NCBI RefSeq assembly: GCF_965137335.1
Contig: NZ_CBCRZD010000004.1
Length of the DNA: 64,000 nt
Origin: Empedobacter stercoris
GTDB lineage: Bacteria > Bacteroidota > Bacteroidia > Flavobacteriales > Weeksellaceae
Strand: one strand, 5' to 3'
A program made the position numbers and the translations under genes. The notes beneath the pieces were generated by a model that ran no database searches, had not been told where the DNA came from, and was given only the letters and a program-made list of their open reading frames with translations. Below, in pieces: positions 36,630 through 45,520 of the stretch (positions are counted from its first letter, which is position 1; every line of letters begins with the position of its first letter).

Positions 36630-38009
36630 TTAACTATTTACTTCCATCCACTCTTTCATTCCGGCACTATAGTTTTTCACATTTTTGAACCCGTTTTTAG
36701 CTAAAAGGGATTGTGCAATGGTCGCTCTGTCACCACTTTGACAATGAATAACGATTTGCTTGTCTTTACTGAATTTATCCAGATTATCAGGTAATGTACC
36801 TACAAAAACGTGATCTGCACCTTCTACGTGATAGGTTTCGTATTCTGTCAATCCTCTCACATCGACAATTTGAGCATCCGGATTTCCGATATACGATTTG
36901 AATTCATCAATATCGATAATGTCTTCCGTTTCTAAATCCAAACCTAAATCATTCACATCAGAAATGTATCCGTAGATATTATCCAAACCGATTCGCATTA
37001 GTTTCCGGGTCAGATCTTCCATCTGATTGTCGTCGGCAACCAAAATAAATTGTTCCTGATAATTCAGTAACCAACCTGCCCAAGTAGAGAAAGAATTATT
37101 GCCTTGGATATTGATACTTCCCGGAATAAATCCTTTAGCGAAATCCGTTTTCACACGGGCATCGATCACTTTCAATCCGTCGTTGTAGGCTGTCAAAAAT
37201 TGCTCTCTGGAAAGCTTTGGATGTTTCGGCACTTCAACCAATAATGGACGATCCACTTTGTTCAAGTGTTTCATCGTCGCAAAATATTTTGGTGGTTCCG
37301 GCTGACCTTCTAACAGGTATTTGATAAATCCGGCTTCATCATCCTGATATTGAAACGCCCAGTTACGGATTTTCTCGTAACCTACCGTAGAACTTGGTAC
37401 TGCTCCCAAGGCTTTTCCGCAAGCCGAACCTGCTCCGTGTGCCGGCCAAACCTGCACGTATTCCGGCAATGCGGCAAAGCGTTGAATGGATTCGTACATC
37501 TGTTTGGCTCCTTTTTCCTGTGTGCCAATTAATCCTGCTGCTTTTTCCAATAAATCCGGACGGCCAATATCGCCGACAAAAACGAAATCTCCTGTGAAAA
37601 CCATTACCGGTTTGTCGGTTGCCGGATGGTCAGTCAATAAAAAGCTGATACTTTCGGGTGTATGGCCGGGTGTGTGCAATACTTCCAAGGTCAGGTTTCC
37701 TACGTTGATTTTATCTCCGTGTTTTAAACCTACGTGCGGGAAAGCGTATTGCCAGTCTTCACCACCTTCGTCCGAAAGATACATTTTTGCTCCTGTCACT
37801 GCTGCCAATTCGCGTGAACCACATAGAAAATCAGCGTGGATATGTGTTTCGGTAATATGCGTGATTTTCATATTGTTTTGCTTCGCAATTTCCAGATACA
37901 CATCGATATCCCGTTGTGCATCGATCACGATGGCTTCGCCTTTTGCCTGACAACCTATAAAATAGCTTGCCTGAGCTAAACTTTTATCATATACGTGTTG
38001 AAAAAACAT
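36630..38009 (-). CDS. CstB-like persulfide dioxygenase-rhodanese, copy 1
   Basis: 459 aa. Metallo-beta-lactamase domain with iron ligands in THIHADFLCGSREL, LHTPGHTPES, FTGDFVFVGDIGRPD and PAHGAGSACGK. Then a degenerate rhodanese domain without cysteine (LVADDNQMEDL) and a C-terminal active rhodanese (HCQSGDRA). This three-part order matches CstB, which oxidises thiol persulfides to thiosulfate or sulfite. No signal peptide. Second gene of the operon driven by site B. Confidence 0.9.
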   Translation of the reverse strand: MFFQHVYDKSLAQASYFIGCQAKGEAIVIDAQRDIDVYLEIAKQNNMKITHITETHIHADFLCGSRELAAVTGAKMYLSDEGGEDWQYAFPHVGLKHGDKINVGNLTLEVLHTPGHTPESISFLLTDHPATDKPVMVFTGDFVFVGDIGRPDLLEKAAGLIGTQEKGAKQMYESIQRFAALPEYVQVWPAHGAGSACGKALGAVPSSTVGYEKIRNWAFQYQDDEAGFIKYLLEGQPEPPKYFATMKHLNKVDRPLLVEVPKHPKLSREQFLTAYNDGLKVIDARVKTDFAKGFIPGSINIQGNNSFSTWAGWLLNYQEQFILVADDNQMEDLTRKLMRIGLDNIYGYISDVNDLGLDLETEDIIDIDEFKSYIGNPDAQIVDVRGLTEYETYHVEGADHVFVGTLPDNLDKFSKDKQIVIHCQSGDRATIAQSLLAKNGFKNVKNYSAGMKEWMEVNS

Positions 38010-38021
38010 AATTTTTAATTT

Positions 38022-38282
38022 TTAAGATTTTAAATTTCCTACGGCACAGCTTACATAAGACTTTGCCTTTTTTAATAAAGAGTTATTGCCTTTTTGCGGA
38101 TAACCTAAATCATTCAGCTTTTGAATGAAAGGTTCTTTGTTTGATTCGGATTCGATGGTTACGGTTTCGGTGTCTTTATCTATGTTGACTTCCTGCACAC
38201 CTTCCATTTGCTGAAGAGCCGTTTTGATGCTGTTCATACAGCCTCCGCATTTTATATTTTCTACTTCTATCGTGTGTATCAT
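38022..38282 (-). CDS. heavy-metal-associated (HMA) domain protein
   Basis: 86 aa from the Met at 38282; a Met at 38324 lies upstream of the predicted promoter element (38310-38317) and so cannot be the start. The HMA fold has KCGGCMNSIK (CxxC), binding copper or a similar metal, and a C-terminal tail with KSYVSCAVGN. First gene of the operon HMA-CstB-Prx-rhodanese-rhodanese-DUF2892-DUF6132-thioredoxin. Confidence 0.82.
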   Translation of the reverse strand: MIHTIEVENIKCGGCMNSIKTALQQMEGVQEVNIDKDTETVTIESESNKEPFIQKLNDLGYPQKGNNSLLKKAKSYVSCAVGNLKS

Positions 38283-38309
38283 TTTATTCTTAAAGGTTAA
38301 ATTATAATA

Positions 38310-38353
38310 CAAATTTACCATCATAAATCAGCTTATAAAGTAACATTGGTTAC
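38310..38353 (-). promoter_or_regulatory. GTAAC-N4-GTTAC site B and -7 element
   Basis: Palindrome at 38340-38353 (GTAACATTGGTTAC on plus, identical to site A), 22 nt, then TAAATTTG on the minus strand (38310-38317). Drives the HMA-to-thioredoxin operon. Confidence 0.8.
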
Positions 38354-38360
38354 ACTGACT

Positions 38361-38395
38361 AAAAAAGCCGATATGTTTTAAATACCGGCTTTTTT
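38361..38395 (-). terminator. terminator after second CstB-like gene
   Basis: Stem AAAAAAGCCG / CGGCTTTTTT, on the 3' side of the gene ending at 38400 and just before site B. Confidence 0.7.
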
Positions 38396-38399
38396 GGGA

Positions 38400-39818
38400 T
38401 TATAACATAGTGGTCGGACAAACGTAATCGCTCACCTTGAATTTCCCCGAAGCTTTAATGGCATCGAATCCACCTTGAACATCAATCAGGTTGTCATATC
38501 CTCTGGCTTTAAGAATAGAGTTGAAAATCATAGAACGATAACCACCTGCACAATGGACATAATAAGTTTTGTCTTTGTTTACTTCAGCTATATGTTCGTT
38601 AATATAATCCAAAGCAATGTTTTCGGAATCTAAAACGTGTTCTGAAAAATGTTCACTTTTTTTGCGTACATCTAATATATTCAAATCAGGATTTTCTTCC
38701 ATTCGTTTTGCCAGTTCATCTACTGAAATTGATTCGATAGCATCAGTTTCTTTACCTGCCTTTTTCCATGCTTCAAATCCGCCTTTCAAATAACCAATGG
38801 TATTGTCGTAACCCACACGAGCCAATCTGGTAACGATTTCTTCTTCACGACCTTCATCGACAATCAATAAAATGGTTTGTTTAATATCTGGAATTAATGT
38901 TCCTGCCCAAGGTGCAAAGTTTCCGTCGATGCCGATATTGATTGAATTTGGAATAAATCCTTTAGAAAATGTTTGTGCATCACGGGTATCCAGTAACAAA
39001 GCATCGGTTTCATTAGCAGCCGCTTCAAATGCTTCTGGATTTAGAGCTTGTGTTCCTTTGTTCAATACTTCATCAATACTTTCGTAACCTTTGATGTTCA
39101 TCAGCACGTTTTCTGGAAAATATCCAGGAGGCGGCATCAAACCATCCAATACTTCTTCGATGAATTTTTCTTTGGTCATCGGCTGCAAAGCATAGTTGGT
39201 TTTCTTTTGGTTGCCCAAGGTATCGGTCGTTTCTTTGCTCATGTTCTTACCACAAGCCGAACCTGCTCCGTGTGCTGGATATACGATAATATCATCTGCC
39301 AAAGGAATAATTTTGTTGTGCAATGAATCGTAAAGATGTGCCGCTAATTTTTCCTGTGTCAAATCAGCAATCACTTTTTGTGCTAAATCCGGACGACCTA
39401 CATCGCCGATGAATAAGGTATCACCGGTAAACAAAGCAGTTTCCTTTCCAGTTTCATCAATTAATAAAAAGCAAGTACTCTCCATCGTATGACCCGGTGT
39501 GTGGATGACTTTGATTTGGATATTTCCGACTTGTAAAATTTCACCATCCTCAGCAACATATGCGTCAAATGATGGTTTTGCAGTGGGACCAAAAACAATC
39601 GTTGCACCGTTTTTTTTAGCCAAATCCAAATGACCACTCACAAAATCAGCGTGAAAATGCGTTTCCAATACATATTTAATTTTAGCCCCGTCTTTTTCCG
39701 CTTTTTCAATATAAGGTTGTACTTCACGAAGCGGATCTATTACCACAGCCTCTCCATTACTTTCAATATAATAAGCTCCTTGAGCCAAACATCCTGTATA
39801 AATTTGTTCTACTTTCAT
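38400..39818 (-). CDS. CstB-like persulfide dioxygenase-rhodanese, copy 2
   Basis: 472 aa, cytoplasmic. Metallo-beta-lactamase ligands in THFHADFVSGHLDL, IHTPGHTMES, FTGDTLFIGDVGRPD, PAHGAGSACGK. A middle rhodanese domain follows (LLDTRDAQTF; degenerate loop LIVDEGREEEI), then an active C-terminal one (HCAGGYRS). It differs clearly from copies 1 and 3, so it is not a recent duplicate. Monocistronic under site C. Confidence 0.9.
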   Translation of the reverse strand: MKVEQIYTGCLAQGAYYIESNGEAVVIDPLREVQPYIEKAEKDGAKIKYVLETHFHADFVSGHLDLAKKNGATIVFGPTAKPSFDAYVAEDGEILQVGNIQIKVIHTPGHTMESTCFLLIDETGKETALFTGDTLFIGDVGRPDLAQKVIADLTQEKLAAHLYDSLHNKIIPLADDIIVYPAHGAGSACGKNMSKETTDTLGNQKKTNYALQPMTKEKFIEEVLDGLMPPPGYFPENVLMNIKGYESIDEVLNKGTQALNPEAFEAAANETDALLLDTRDAQTFSKGFIPNSINIGIDGNFAPWAGTLIPDIKQTILLIVDEGREEEIVTRLARVGYDNTIGYLKGGFEAWKKAGKETDAIESISVDELAKRMEENPDLNILDVRKKSEHFSEHVLDSENIALDYINEHIAEVNKDKTYYVHCAGGYRSMIFNSILKARGYDNLIDVQGGFDAIKASGKFKVSDYVCPTTML

Positions 39819-39855
39819 TCTTTATGGTTTTTTAATTGTTTTAAATTTTATACTA

Positions 39856-39899
39856 CAAAATTACAACCTGCTTATAACCTGTACAGTAACATAAGTTAC
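39856..39899 (-). promoter_or_regulatory. GTAAC-N4-GTTAC site C and -7 element
   Basis: Palindrome 39886-39899 (GTAACATAAGTTAC), 22 nt, then TAATTTTG on the minus strand (39856-39863), upstream of the second CstB-like gene. Confidence 0.8.
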
Positions 39900-39911
39900 A
39901 AGACTGTTTTT

Positions 39912-40715
39912 TTATAAGAATAATTCCTTGATGAGGATATAGATTCCCATTACGAGTACAAACCAGCCGAATGCGGATTTAAGTTTATTGCCTTCGATTT
40001 TTTTAGATAGAAAAATCCCGATAAAAATCCCGACAACGGATAATCCGGTAAAGATGGATAGCAAAGTCCAGTCTATGGTTTCACTACCTTGCAAATCACC
40101 TGTGAATCCCAACAGTGACTTTGCTGCAATGATAAACAAGGAAGTTCCTACAGCTAATTTCATAGGCATTTTTGCTAATAAAACCAATGCCGGAATAATT
40201 AAAAATCCACCGCCTGCACCTACCAATCCGGTTAGTGTACCAACTAATGCTCCTTCCAGAAGAATCATCGGATAGTTATATTTTATTTCACCGGTGTCTG
40301 CATCATTGCAATGCGGGCAAGGACGTATCATCGATATCGAAGCAAAAATCATTACGATGGCAAACAGCACCATCAAGGCGATAGGTTTGGTAAATTCAAA
40401 ACTTCCAACAGTGAAAATAACATCAGGAATCAGAGGCATCAGATATGCTCTGGTTAAATATACGGCAATGATAGACGGAATACCAAAAATAAATACGGTT
40501 TTGAAATCTACTTTTTTCTGAATGGCGTTTTGAACTCCACCTACCAAGGATGTAGTTCCCACTACAAATAAGGAATACGCTGTAGCTAATATGGGGTTAA
40601 CGCCCATGACATACACCAAAATAGGAACGGTAAGTATGGAACCTCCGCTACCTATAAGCCCTAATGAAACACCTACTAAAACGGCTAATAAATAGCCTAT
40701 AAGATCTGTTGCCAT
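39912..40715 (-). CDS. TauE/SafE family sulfite/organosulfur exporter
   Basis: 267 aa, about eight TM helices; LLAVLVGVSLGLIGSGGSIL and the repeated LVGAGGGFLIIPALVLL are the two TauE half-repeat signatures. Exports sulfite or related products of persulfide oxidation. A CPHC pair lies in the central loop (MIRPCPHCNDAD). Own promoter with site D. Confidence 0.9.
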   Translation of the reverse strand: MATDLIGYLLAVLVGVSLGLIGSGGSILTVPILVYVMGVNPILATAYSLFVVGTTSLVGGVQNAIQKKVDFKTVFIFGIPSIIAVYLTRAYLMPLIPDVIFTVGSFEFTKPIALMVLFAIVMIFASISMIRPCPHCNDADTGEIKYNYPMILLEGALVGTLTGLVGAGGGFLIIPALVLLAKMPMKLAVGTSLFIIAAKSLLGFTGDLQGSETIDWTLLSIFTGLSVVGIFIGIFLSKKIEGNKLKSAFGWFVLVMGIYILIKELFL

Positions 40716-40738
40716 AATTCAAAAATTAAATGATATGG

Positions 40739-40782
40739 CAAAATTAAAATACCACGATAACGCAGGCAGTAACAATTGTTAC
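40739..40782 (-). promoter_or_regulatory. GTAAC-N4-GTTAC site D and -7 element
   Basis: Perfect 14-bp palindrome GTAACAATTGTTAC at 40769-40782, 22 nt, then TAATTTTG on the minus strand (40739-40746), upstream of tauE. Confidence 0.82.
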
Positions 40783-40835
40783 AGAGCTAAAAATTAAAAC
40801 TAAAAATCATTGGATGGCTATTTATTCTATACTGT

Positions 40836-40879
40836 GTAACAAGTGTTACAATTTTTTTTGTAATTTAGAAATACATTTA
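40836..40879 (+). promoter_or_regulatory. GTAAC-N4-GTTAC site E and -7 element
   Basis: Palindrome GTAACAAGTGTTAC at 40836-40849, 22 nt, then TACATTTA (40872-40879; one mismatch to TAnnTTTG), upstream of cydAB on the plus strand. Confidence 0.75.
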
Positions 40880-40934
40880 CAGGTGCATATATGCGGTAAC
40901 AAAACCTGATATTCAAACGCTTAAAATATTCCTT

Positions 40935-42272
40935 ATGGAAGACATGATCCTTTACAATCGGCTACAGTTTGCCTTTACGATTACCTTTCATTATTTGTTC
41001 CCTCAGCTCACTATGGGACTTTCTCTGATGATTGTTTATTTTAAATGGAAGTTCCTGCGAACGAAGAATGAAGACTACAATAATGCTTCTAAATTCTGGA
41101 TGAAGATATTTGCATTGAACTTCGCAATGGGCGTTGTAACGGGTATTCCGATGGAATTTCAGTTTGGTACCAATTGGGCTAAGTTCTCTGAGCTTACCGG
41201 AGGCATCATCGGACAAACATTGGCAATGGAAGGAATGTTCTCCTTCTTTTTAGAATCTTCTTTTCTGGGCATGTTTCTTTTTGGTGAAAAGCTACTCGGG
41301 CAGAAACTACACTTTTTATCAGGACTGATGGTTTTCATTGGTTCGTGGGCAAGTGGTTTTTTGATTATCGCTACACACTCTTGGATGCAACATCCTGTCG
41401 GTTACGAAATTTTGGAGAACGGAAAATTTGTATTGAACAATTTTGGTGCTCTATTCAATAACCCTTGGCTGTGGCCTTCATATCTACATAATCAAATGGG
41501 TTCGTTAGTAACGAGTTCTTTTTTTGTGGCAGCCGTTGGAGCTTTCTATTTATTGAGTAATAAGCATAGTCGCTTTGGGAAGATTTTTGTAAAAAGCGGA
41601 GTCGTTTTCGGGGTAATTTCTTCAGTCATATTGGCTTTCCCTACGGGAGATTGGGCGGCAAAAAATGTGGTTAAATACCAGCCAGCAACATTTGCTGCGA
41701 TGGAAGGTATTTTTGAAACTGAAAAAGGAGGATCTGAAATCGTTTTGGTTGGACAACCCGATATGGAAAACAAAAAACTGGACAATAAAATCGCTGTACC
41801 CAATGTACTTAGTTTTCTTACGTATCAGCGTTGGGATGCTGAAATTAAAGGTTTGAATGAATTTGATGAATCCATACATCCTACCAATGTCCCCGGTTTG
41901 TATTATGGTTATCATATTATGGTTGGTTTGGGCACAATTTTCATTGGTATTATGGTATTTGCTTCTTTTTTACTTTGGAGAAATAAATTATATCAAACAA
42001 AATGGTTGTTGTGGATACTGATGTTTATGATACCTTTTCCGTACATAGCCAACACAGCTGGATGGTACACAGCAGAACTTGGCAGACAGCCTTGGTTGGT
42101 TTACAATCTGATGCGTATGGTAGATGGAGTTTCTCCTACCGTATCTTCGGGAAATACCTTATTTACACTTTTGGGTTTTGTTGGACTGTATTTACTTCTT
42201 GGACTGCTTTTTCTTTTACTTGTTTTAAAAATCATTCGCAAAGGACCTGAAGCTAAAATTGCATTAAAATAA
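40935..42272 (+). CDS. cydA: cytochrome bd ubiquinol oxidase subunit I
   Basis: 445 aa, a short-Q-loop CydA. ITFHYLFPQLTMGLSLM holds the first haem histidine; YLHNQMGSLVTSSFFVAAVG and the GWYTAELGRQPWLVY motif are diagnostic. It oxidises menaquinol and reduces O2 at a chlorin haem d site. Bd oxidases tolerate sulfide, which fits a sulfide-oxidation island: SQR feeds quinol and CydAB drains it. Start Met follows the predicted promoter by 55 nt. Confidence 0.93.
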   Translation: MEDMILYNRLQFAFTITFHYLFPQLTMGLSLMIVYFKWKFLRTKNEDYNNASKFWMKIFALNFAMGVVTGIPMEFQFGTNWAKFSELTGGIIGQTLAMEGMFSFFLESSFLGMFLFGEKLLGQKLHFLSGLMVFIGSWASGFLIIATHSWMQHPVGYEILENGKFVLNNFGALFNNPWLWPSYLHNQMGSLVTSSFFVAAVGAFYLLSNKHSRFGKIFVKSGVVFGVISSVILAFPTGDWAAKNVVKYQPATFAAMEGIFETEKGGSEIVLVGQPDMENKKLDNKIAVPNVLSFLTYQRWDAEIKGLNEFDESIHPTNVPGLYYGYHIMVGLGTIFIGIMVFASFLLWRNKLYQTKWLLWILMFMIPFPYIANTAGWYTAELGRQPWLVYNLMRMVDGVSPTVSSGNTLFTLLGFVGLYLLLGLLFLLLVLKIIRKGPEAKIALK

Positions 42273-43355
42273 ATGGTTATGGAAATATTTTGGTTTATTG
42301 TATTAATGGTTATGTTGGGGATTTACATTATCCTCGATGGGTATGATTTCGGAGCCGGAATTGTACATTTATTTTTGGCTAAGACTGAGGAAGAAAAAAA
42401 AGCCGTAACCAATGCTATCGGTCCTTTCTGGGATGCTAATGAAGTGTGGCTCATTGCTGCAGGTGGTGTTCTGTTTTTTGCATTTCCTACGCTATATGCA
42501 TCGGCATTCAGTGGTTTTTATCTGCCTTTGATGCTGGTTTTGTGGTTGTTGATTTTCAGAGCTGTGGGATTGGAGTTAAGAGGACAGGTGCATAACCGAA
42601 TGTGGGAAGCTATTTGGGATAAAGCATTTGGTATAGCCAGTCTTCTGTTAGCGTTGTTTTTTGGAGCCGCTTTAGGTAATGTAGTAAGAGGCGTAAATCT
42701 CGGGATGGTGGAAAATGGTGTCTCTACACATGAACCTCATTATTTCTTTTTAGCACTTTGGAATCCTACGTTTGACCCACTTGCAGAGCATCAGGGAGTT
42801 ATCGACTGGTTTACCTTGTTATTGGGACTTGTCGCGGTTGTTACATTAACCATTCACGGAGCTAATTGGATTATACTTAAAACATCCACAGACCTCAATC
42901 AAAGGCTTAAAAAGGTGATTTTTAAATTGAATTTTGTATTGCTGGCATTAGTTGTTACTTCTGCTTGTTTATGGCATTATGTAAAGCCCTTTCCTTTAAA
43001 TAATCTGCAAACGCATTATTGGCTTTGGATATTTCCATTGATGGCTGCTATTGGGTTGTTTGCACAATTCAGAGTCGGAAAGTTTAAAAAAGACAGCACC
43101 GGATTTTTATTTTCTTCTATGTTTATTTTTGGGAGTTTTGCTACTACTATAGCTTCTTTGTTTCCGACATTATTGCCATCTACAAATGGAATTAACCCTT
43201 CATTGACTGTGCATAATGTGGCAGCTCATGAATATGGATTGTCAGTAGGATTGTATTGGTTTATTATTGCAGCCATTTTGGTGGTTGTATATTTCATTAT
43301 TCAGTTTAGGGTATTCAAAGGTAAAATGGATGATGTAGGATATGGAGAGCATTAA
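42273..43355 (+). CDS. cydB: cytochrome bd ubiquinol oxidase subunit II
   Basis: 360 aa, directly after cydA with no gap. Nine-TM CydB fold; WFIVLMVMLGIYIILDGYDF and GPFWDANEVWLIAAGGVLFF are conserved CydB segments. No small cydX-like gene is evident in the 27 bp to the terminator. Confidence 0.93.
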   Translation: MVMEIFWFIVLMVMLGIYIILDGYDFGAGIVHLFLAKTEEEKKAVTNAIGPFWDANEVWLIAAGGVLFFAFPTLYASAFSGFYLPLMLVLWLLIFRAVGLELRGQVHNRMWEAIWDKAFGIASLLLALFFGAALGNVVRGVNLGMVENGVSTHEPHYFFLALWNPTFDPLAEHQGVIDWFTLLLGLVAVVTLTIHGANWIILKTSTDLNQRLKKVIFKLNFVLLALVVTSACLWHYVKPFPLNNLQTHYWLWIFPLMAAIGLFAQFRVGKFKKDSTGFLFSSMFIFGSFATTIASLFPTLLPSTNGINPSLTVHNVAAHEYGLSVGLYWFIIAAILVVVYFIIQFRVFKGKMDDVGYGEH

Positions 43356-43360
43356 AAAAA

Positions 43361-43399
43361 ACTCAAAGACTAAGCATTTGACTTAGTCTTTGAGTTTTA
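43361..43399. terminator. bidirectional terminator cydB/thioesterase
   Basis: 14-bp perfect stem ACTCAAAGACTAAG / CTTAGTCTTTGAGT with a 7-nt loop and flanking A/T runs. Confidence 0.85.
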
Positions 43400-43850
43400 T
43401 CGCTAAAATTTCTCCTGTCGCACAAACAATTCCTTCAGCAGAAAGTGTCATATCTACCAAGATTTTTCTGCCCTCTATACTTCGGAGTTTTCCTTTTAGC
43501 TCCAACTCTTTACCCATTGGTGTAGGCGCTTTAAACTCAACTTTAAGCGATGCTGTTACACATCTTACAGAAATAATTGTTGCATTTTCAAGATCAATAT
43601 TTTCTGCTAAACAAACAAAAGCCGCAGCCGAACCAGTTCCGTGACAATCTAATAAGGAAGCTACTAAGCCACCATATACACTACCGGGAATTGCTGTGAA
43701 TTTCTCATCGGGAGTAAAATGCGCAATAGTTTCATCCCCGATTAAATACGTTTTTAACTGATGACCGTTTGGATTGTTTTTTCCACATCCATAGCAATGT
43801 GCGAGTTCATCGGGATACAAATCTTGGATTGCTTTTCTTTTATGATGCAT
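43383..43850 (-). CDS. PaaI-type thioesterase, hotdog fold
   Basis: 155 aa. HCYGCGKNNPNGHQLK at the start and IPGSVYGGLVASLLDCHGTG are typical of this hotdog family (cysteine-rich opening then active-site helix). Could hydrolyse acyl-CoA or acyl persulfide thioesters. It lies 20 bp downstream of the third CstB-like gene on the same strand, so the two form one unit. Confidence 0.8.
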   Translation of the reverse strand: MHHKRKAIQDLYPDELAHCYGCGKNNPNGHQLKTYLIGDETIAHFTPDEKFTAIPGSVYGGLVASLLDCHGTGSAAAFVCLAENIDLENATIISVRCVTASLKVEFKAPTPMGKELELKGKLRSIEGRKILVDMTLSAEGIVCATGEILAIKLKD

Positions 43851-43870
43851 TCTTGTTTGAGAATTTGAAA

Positions 43871-45337
43871 TTACTTCACAAGTTCATTGTTTTTATCTTT
43901 CCAATCGTTAATTCCACCGGTATAATTCAGAATGTTTTCAAAACCGTTTTTCACAAGAATGGAATAAGCAATTGCTGCACGTGCACCGCTTTGGCAATGG
44001 ATGATAACAGGTTCTTTTTTATTGATTTTATCAAGATTGTTTTCAAGTGTATTCAGTGCTATATTTTCAACACCTTTGATATGACCGCTTTTGTACTCGT
44101 TTTCAGTACGAACATCAATTTTCTGAATGTTTTTGTTTCCCAAATATGATTTGAAAGTGTCTATATCAATGGTTTTTACATTTTCCAAAGCCAAATTTTG
44201 TTCAGACGGATTGGTAATGTACCCATAGATATTGTCCATCCCGATACGCATTAGTTTACGGGTCAAATCCTCGATTTGATTTTCATCTGCAACCAAAACA
44301 ATTTGATTTTGATAATCAATAACCGAACCAGCAAACGTAGAAAATGTTTTCATATTTTCAATCAGAAGACTCCCAGGAATAAATCCTTGACTCGAAACTG
44401 CTTTAGGACGGGCATCTATAACGATTAACCCATTTTTAATTGCATTATCTATTTCTTTTTGATTGAGTTTAGCCAATTTCGGAACTTCAACCAATAGCGG
44501 ACGATTTACTTTGTTCAGATGTTTCATCATCGCAAAATATTTTGGCGGAGCGGGTTGCTCACTCAAAATATAGGCTACAAAATCGGTTTCTTTTCCCGAA
44601 AATTGCAAAGCCGGATTGGTCAATTTTTCTTGTTTCAAAGTAGATTGAGGGATATTGCTCAAACTTTTCCCACAGAAAGAACCTGCTCCGTGTCCCGGCC
44701 ATATTTCGGTATCTTCGGGTAATTTCATAAAACGTTCGATAGAAGCATAAAGTTGTTTTGCTCCAACTTCCTGCGAACCAATTTGTCCTGCTGCTTTTTC
44801 CAATAAATCAGGACGGCCGACATCGCCTACAAAAATAAAATCTCCGGTAATGGCTTTGATTGGATTTTTTGTGCCGTCGGTAACCAAAAAAGTCAGGCTT
44901 TCGGGCGTATGTCCCGGTGTGTGAATGACTTCTATCGTAATACTTCCGACCGAAATTTTATCGCCATTTTTCAGTCCGGTGTGTGGAAAATCGTATTGCC
45001 AGTCTTTTCCGCCTTCGTTAGATAAATACAGCGGTGCTTTCGTAACTGCTGCGAGTTCTCTCGAACCACTGAGAAAGTCTGCGTGAATATGAGTTTCGGT
45101 TATTTTCGTTATTTTCAGATTGTTTGTCTGAGCTATTTCCAGATAAGTGTCAATGTCTCTTTTAGGGTCGATTACAATCACTTCTTTGGTTTCAGTATCC
45201 CCAATCACGTAACTTGCCTGTGATAGCGTTTCGTCATAAATACGCTCAAAGAAAAGAGTTTGTGCAAATGAGGAATTGGACAAGAAGAATATTGCTACCA
45301 ACCAAAGAAAACTGTTTTTTAAAAAGATGGATTTCAT
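43871..45337 (-). CDS. CstB-like persulfide dioxygenase-rhodanese, copy 3, exported
   Basis: 488 aa with a clear signal peptide (NSFLWLVAIFFLSNSSFAQ), so predicted periplasmic, unlike the other two. Ligand motifs THIHADFLSGSREL, IHTPGHTPES, ITGDFIFVGDVGRPD, PGHGAGSFCGK. A degenerate rhodanese (LVADENQIEDL) and an active one (HCQSGARA) follow. Closest to copy 1. Under site F. Confidence 0.88.
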   Translation of the reverse strand: MKSIFLKNSFLWLVAIFFLSNSSFAQTLFFERIYDETLSQASYVIGDTETKEVIVIDPKRDIDTYLEIAQTNNLKITKITETHIHADFLSGSRELAAVTKAPLYLSNEGGKDWQYDFPHTGLKNGDKISVGSITIEVIHTPGHTPESLTFLVTDGTKNPIKAITGDFIFVGDVGRPDLLEKAAGQIGSQEVGAKQLYASIERFMKLPEDTEIWPGHGAGSFCGKSLSNIPQSTLKQEKLTNPALQFSGKETDFVAYILSEQPAPPKYFAMMKHLNKVNRPLLVEVPKLAKLNQKEIDNAIKNGLIVIDARPKAVSSQGFIPGSLLIENMKTFSTFAGSVIDYQNQIVLVADENQIEDLTRKLMRIGMDNIYGYITNPSEQNLALENVKTIDIDTFKSYLGNKNIQKIDVRTENEYKSGHIKGVENIALNTLENNLDKINKKEPVIIHCQSGARAAIAYSILVKNGFENILNYTGGINDWKDKNNELVK

Positions 45338-45414
45338 ATATTAATTGCTTTAAAATTCAATGTTTAAAACTATCTAACTAACTTTAGTACGTTATTAGTG
45401 TAGTAATAAATCGT

Positions 45415-45458
45415 CAAAATTAGCAATTCCCATTTTGGCGGAAAGTAACATAGGTTAC
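45415..45458 (-). promoter_or_regulatory. GTAAC-N4-GTTAC site F and -7 element
   Basis: Palindrome GTAACATAGGTTAC at 45445-45458, 22 nt, then TAATTTTG on the minus strand (45415-45422). Upstream of the exported CstB-like gene. Confidence 0.8.
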
Positions 45459-45520
45459 ATAGGATGCAGGAATAAAAAAATATTCAAAAAAGCAATTGTT
45501 CCATTTTTTAATCTTTCAAC

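Noticed and set aside
37486..37950. 154-codon plus-strand frame
   Set aside because: Antisense to the first CstB-like gene; its long open length follows from that gene's codon use.
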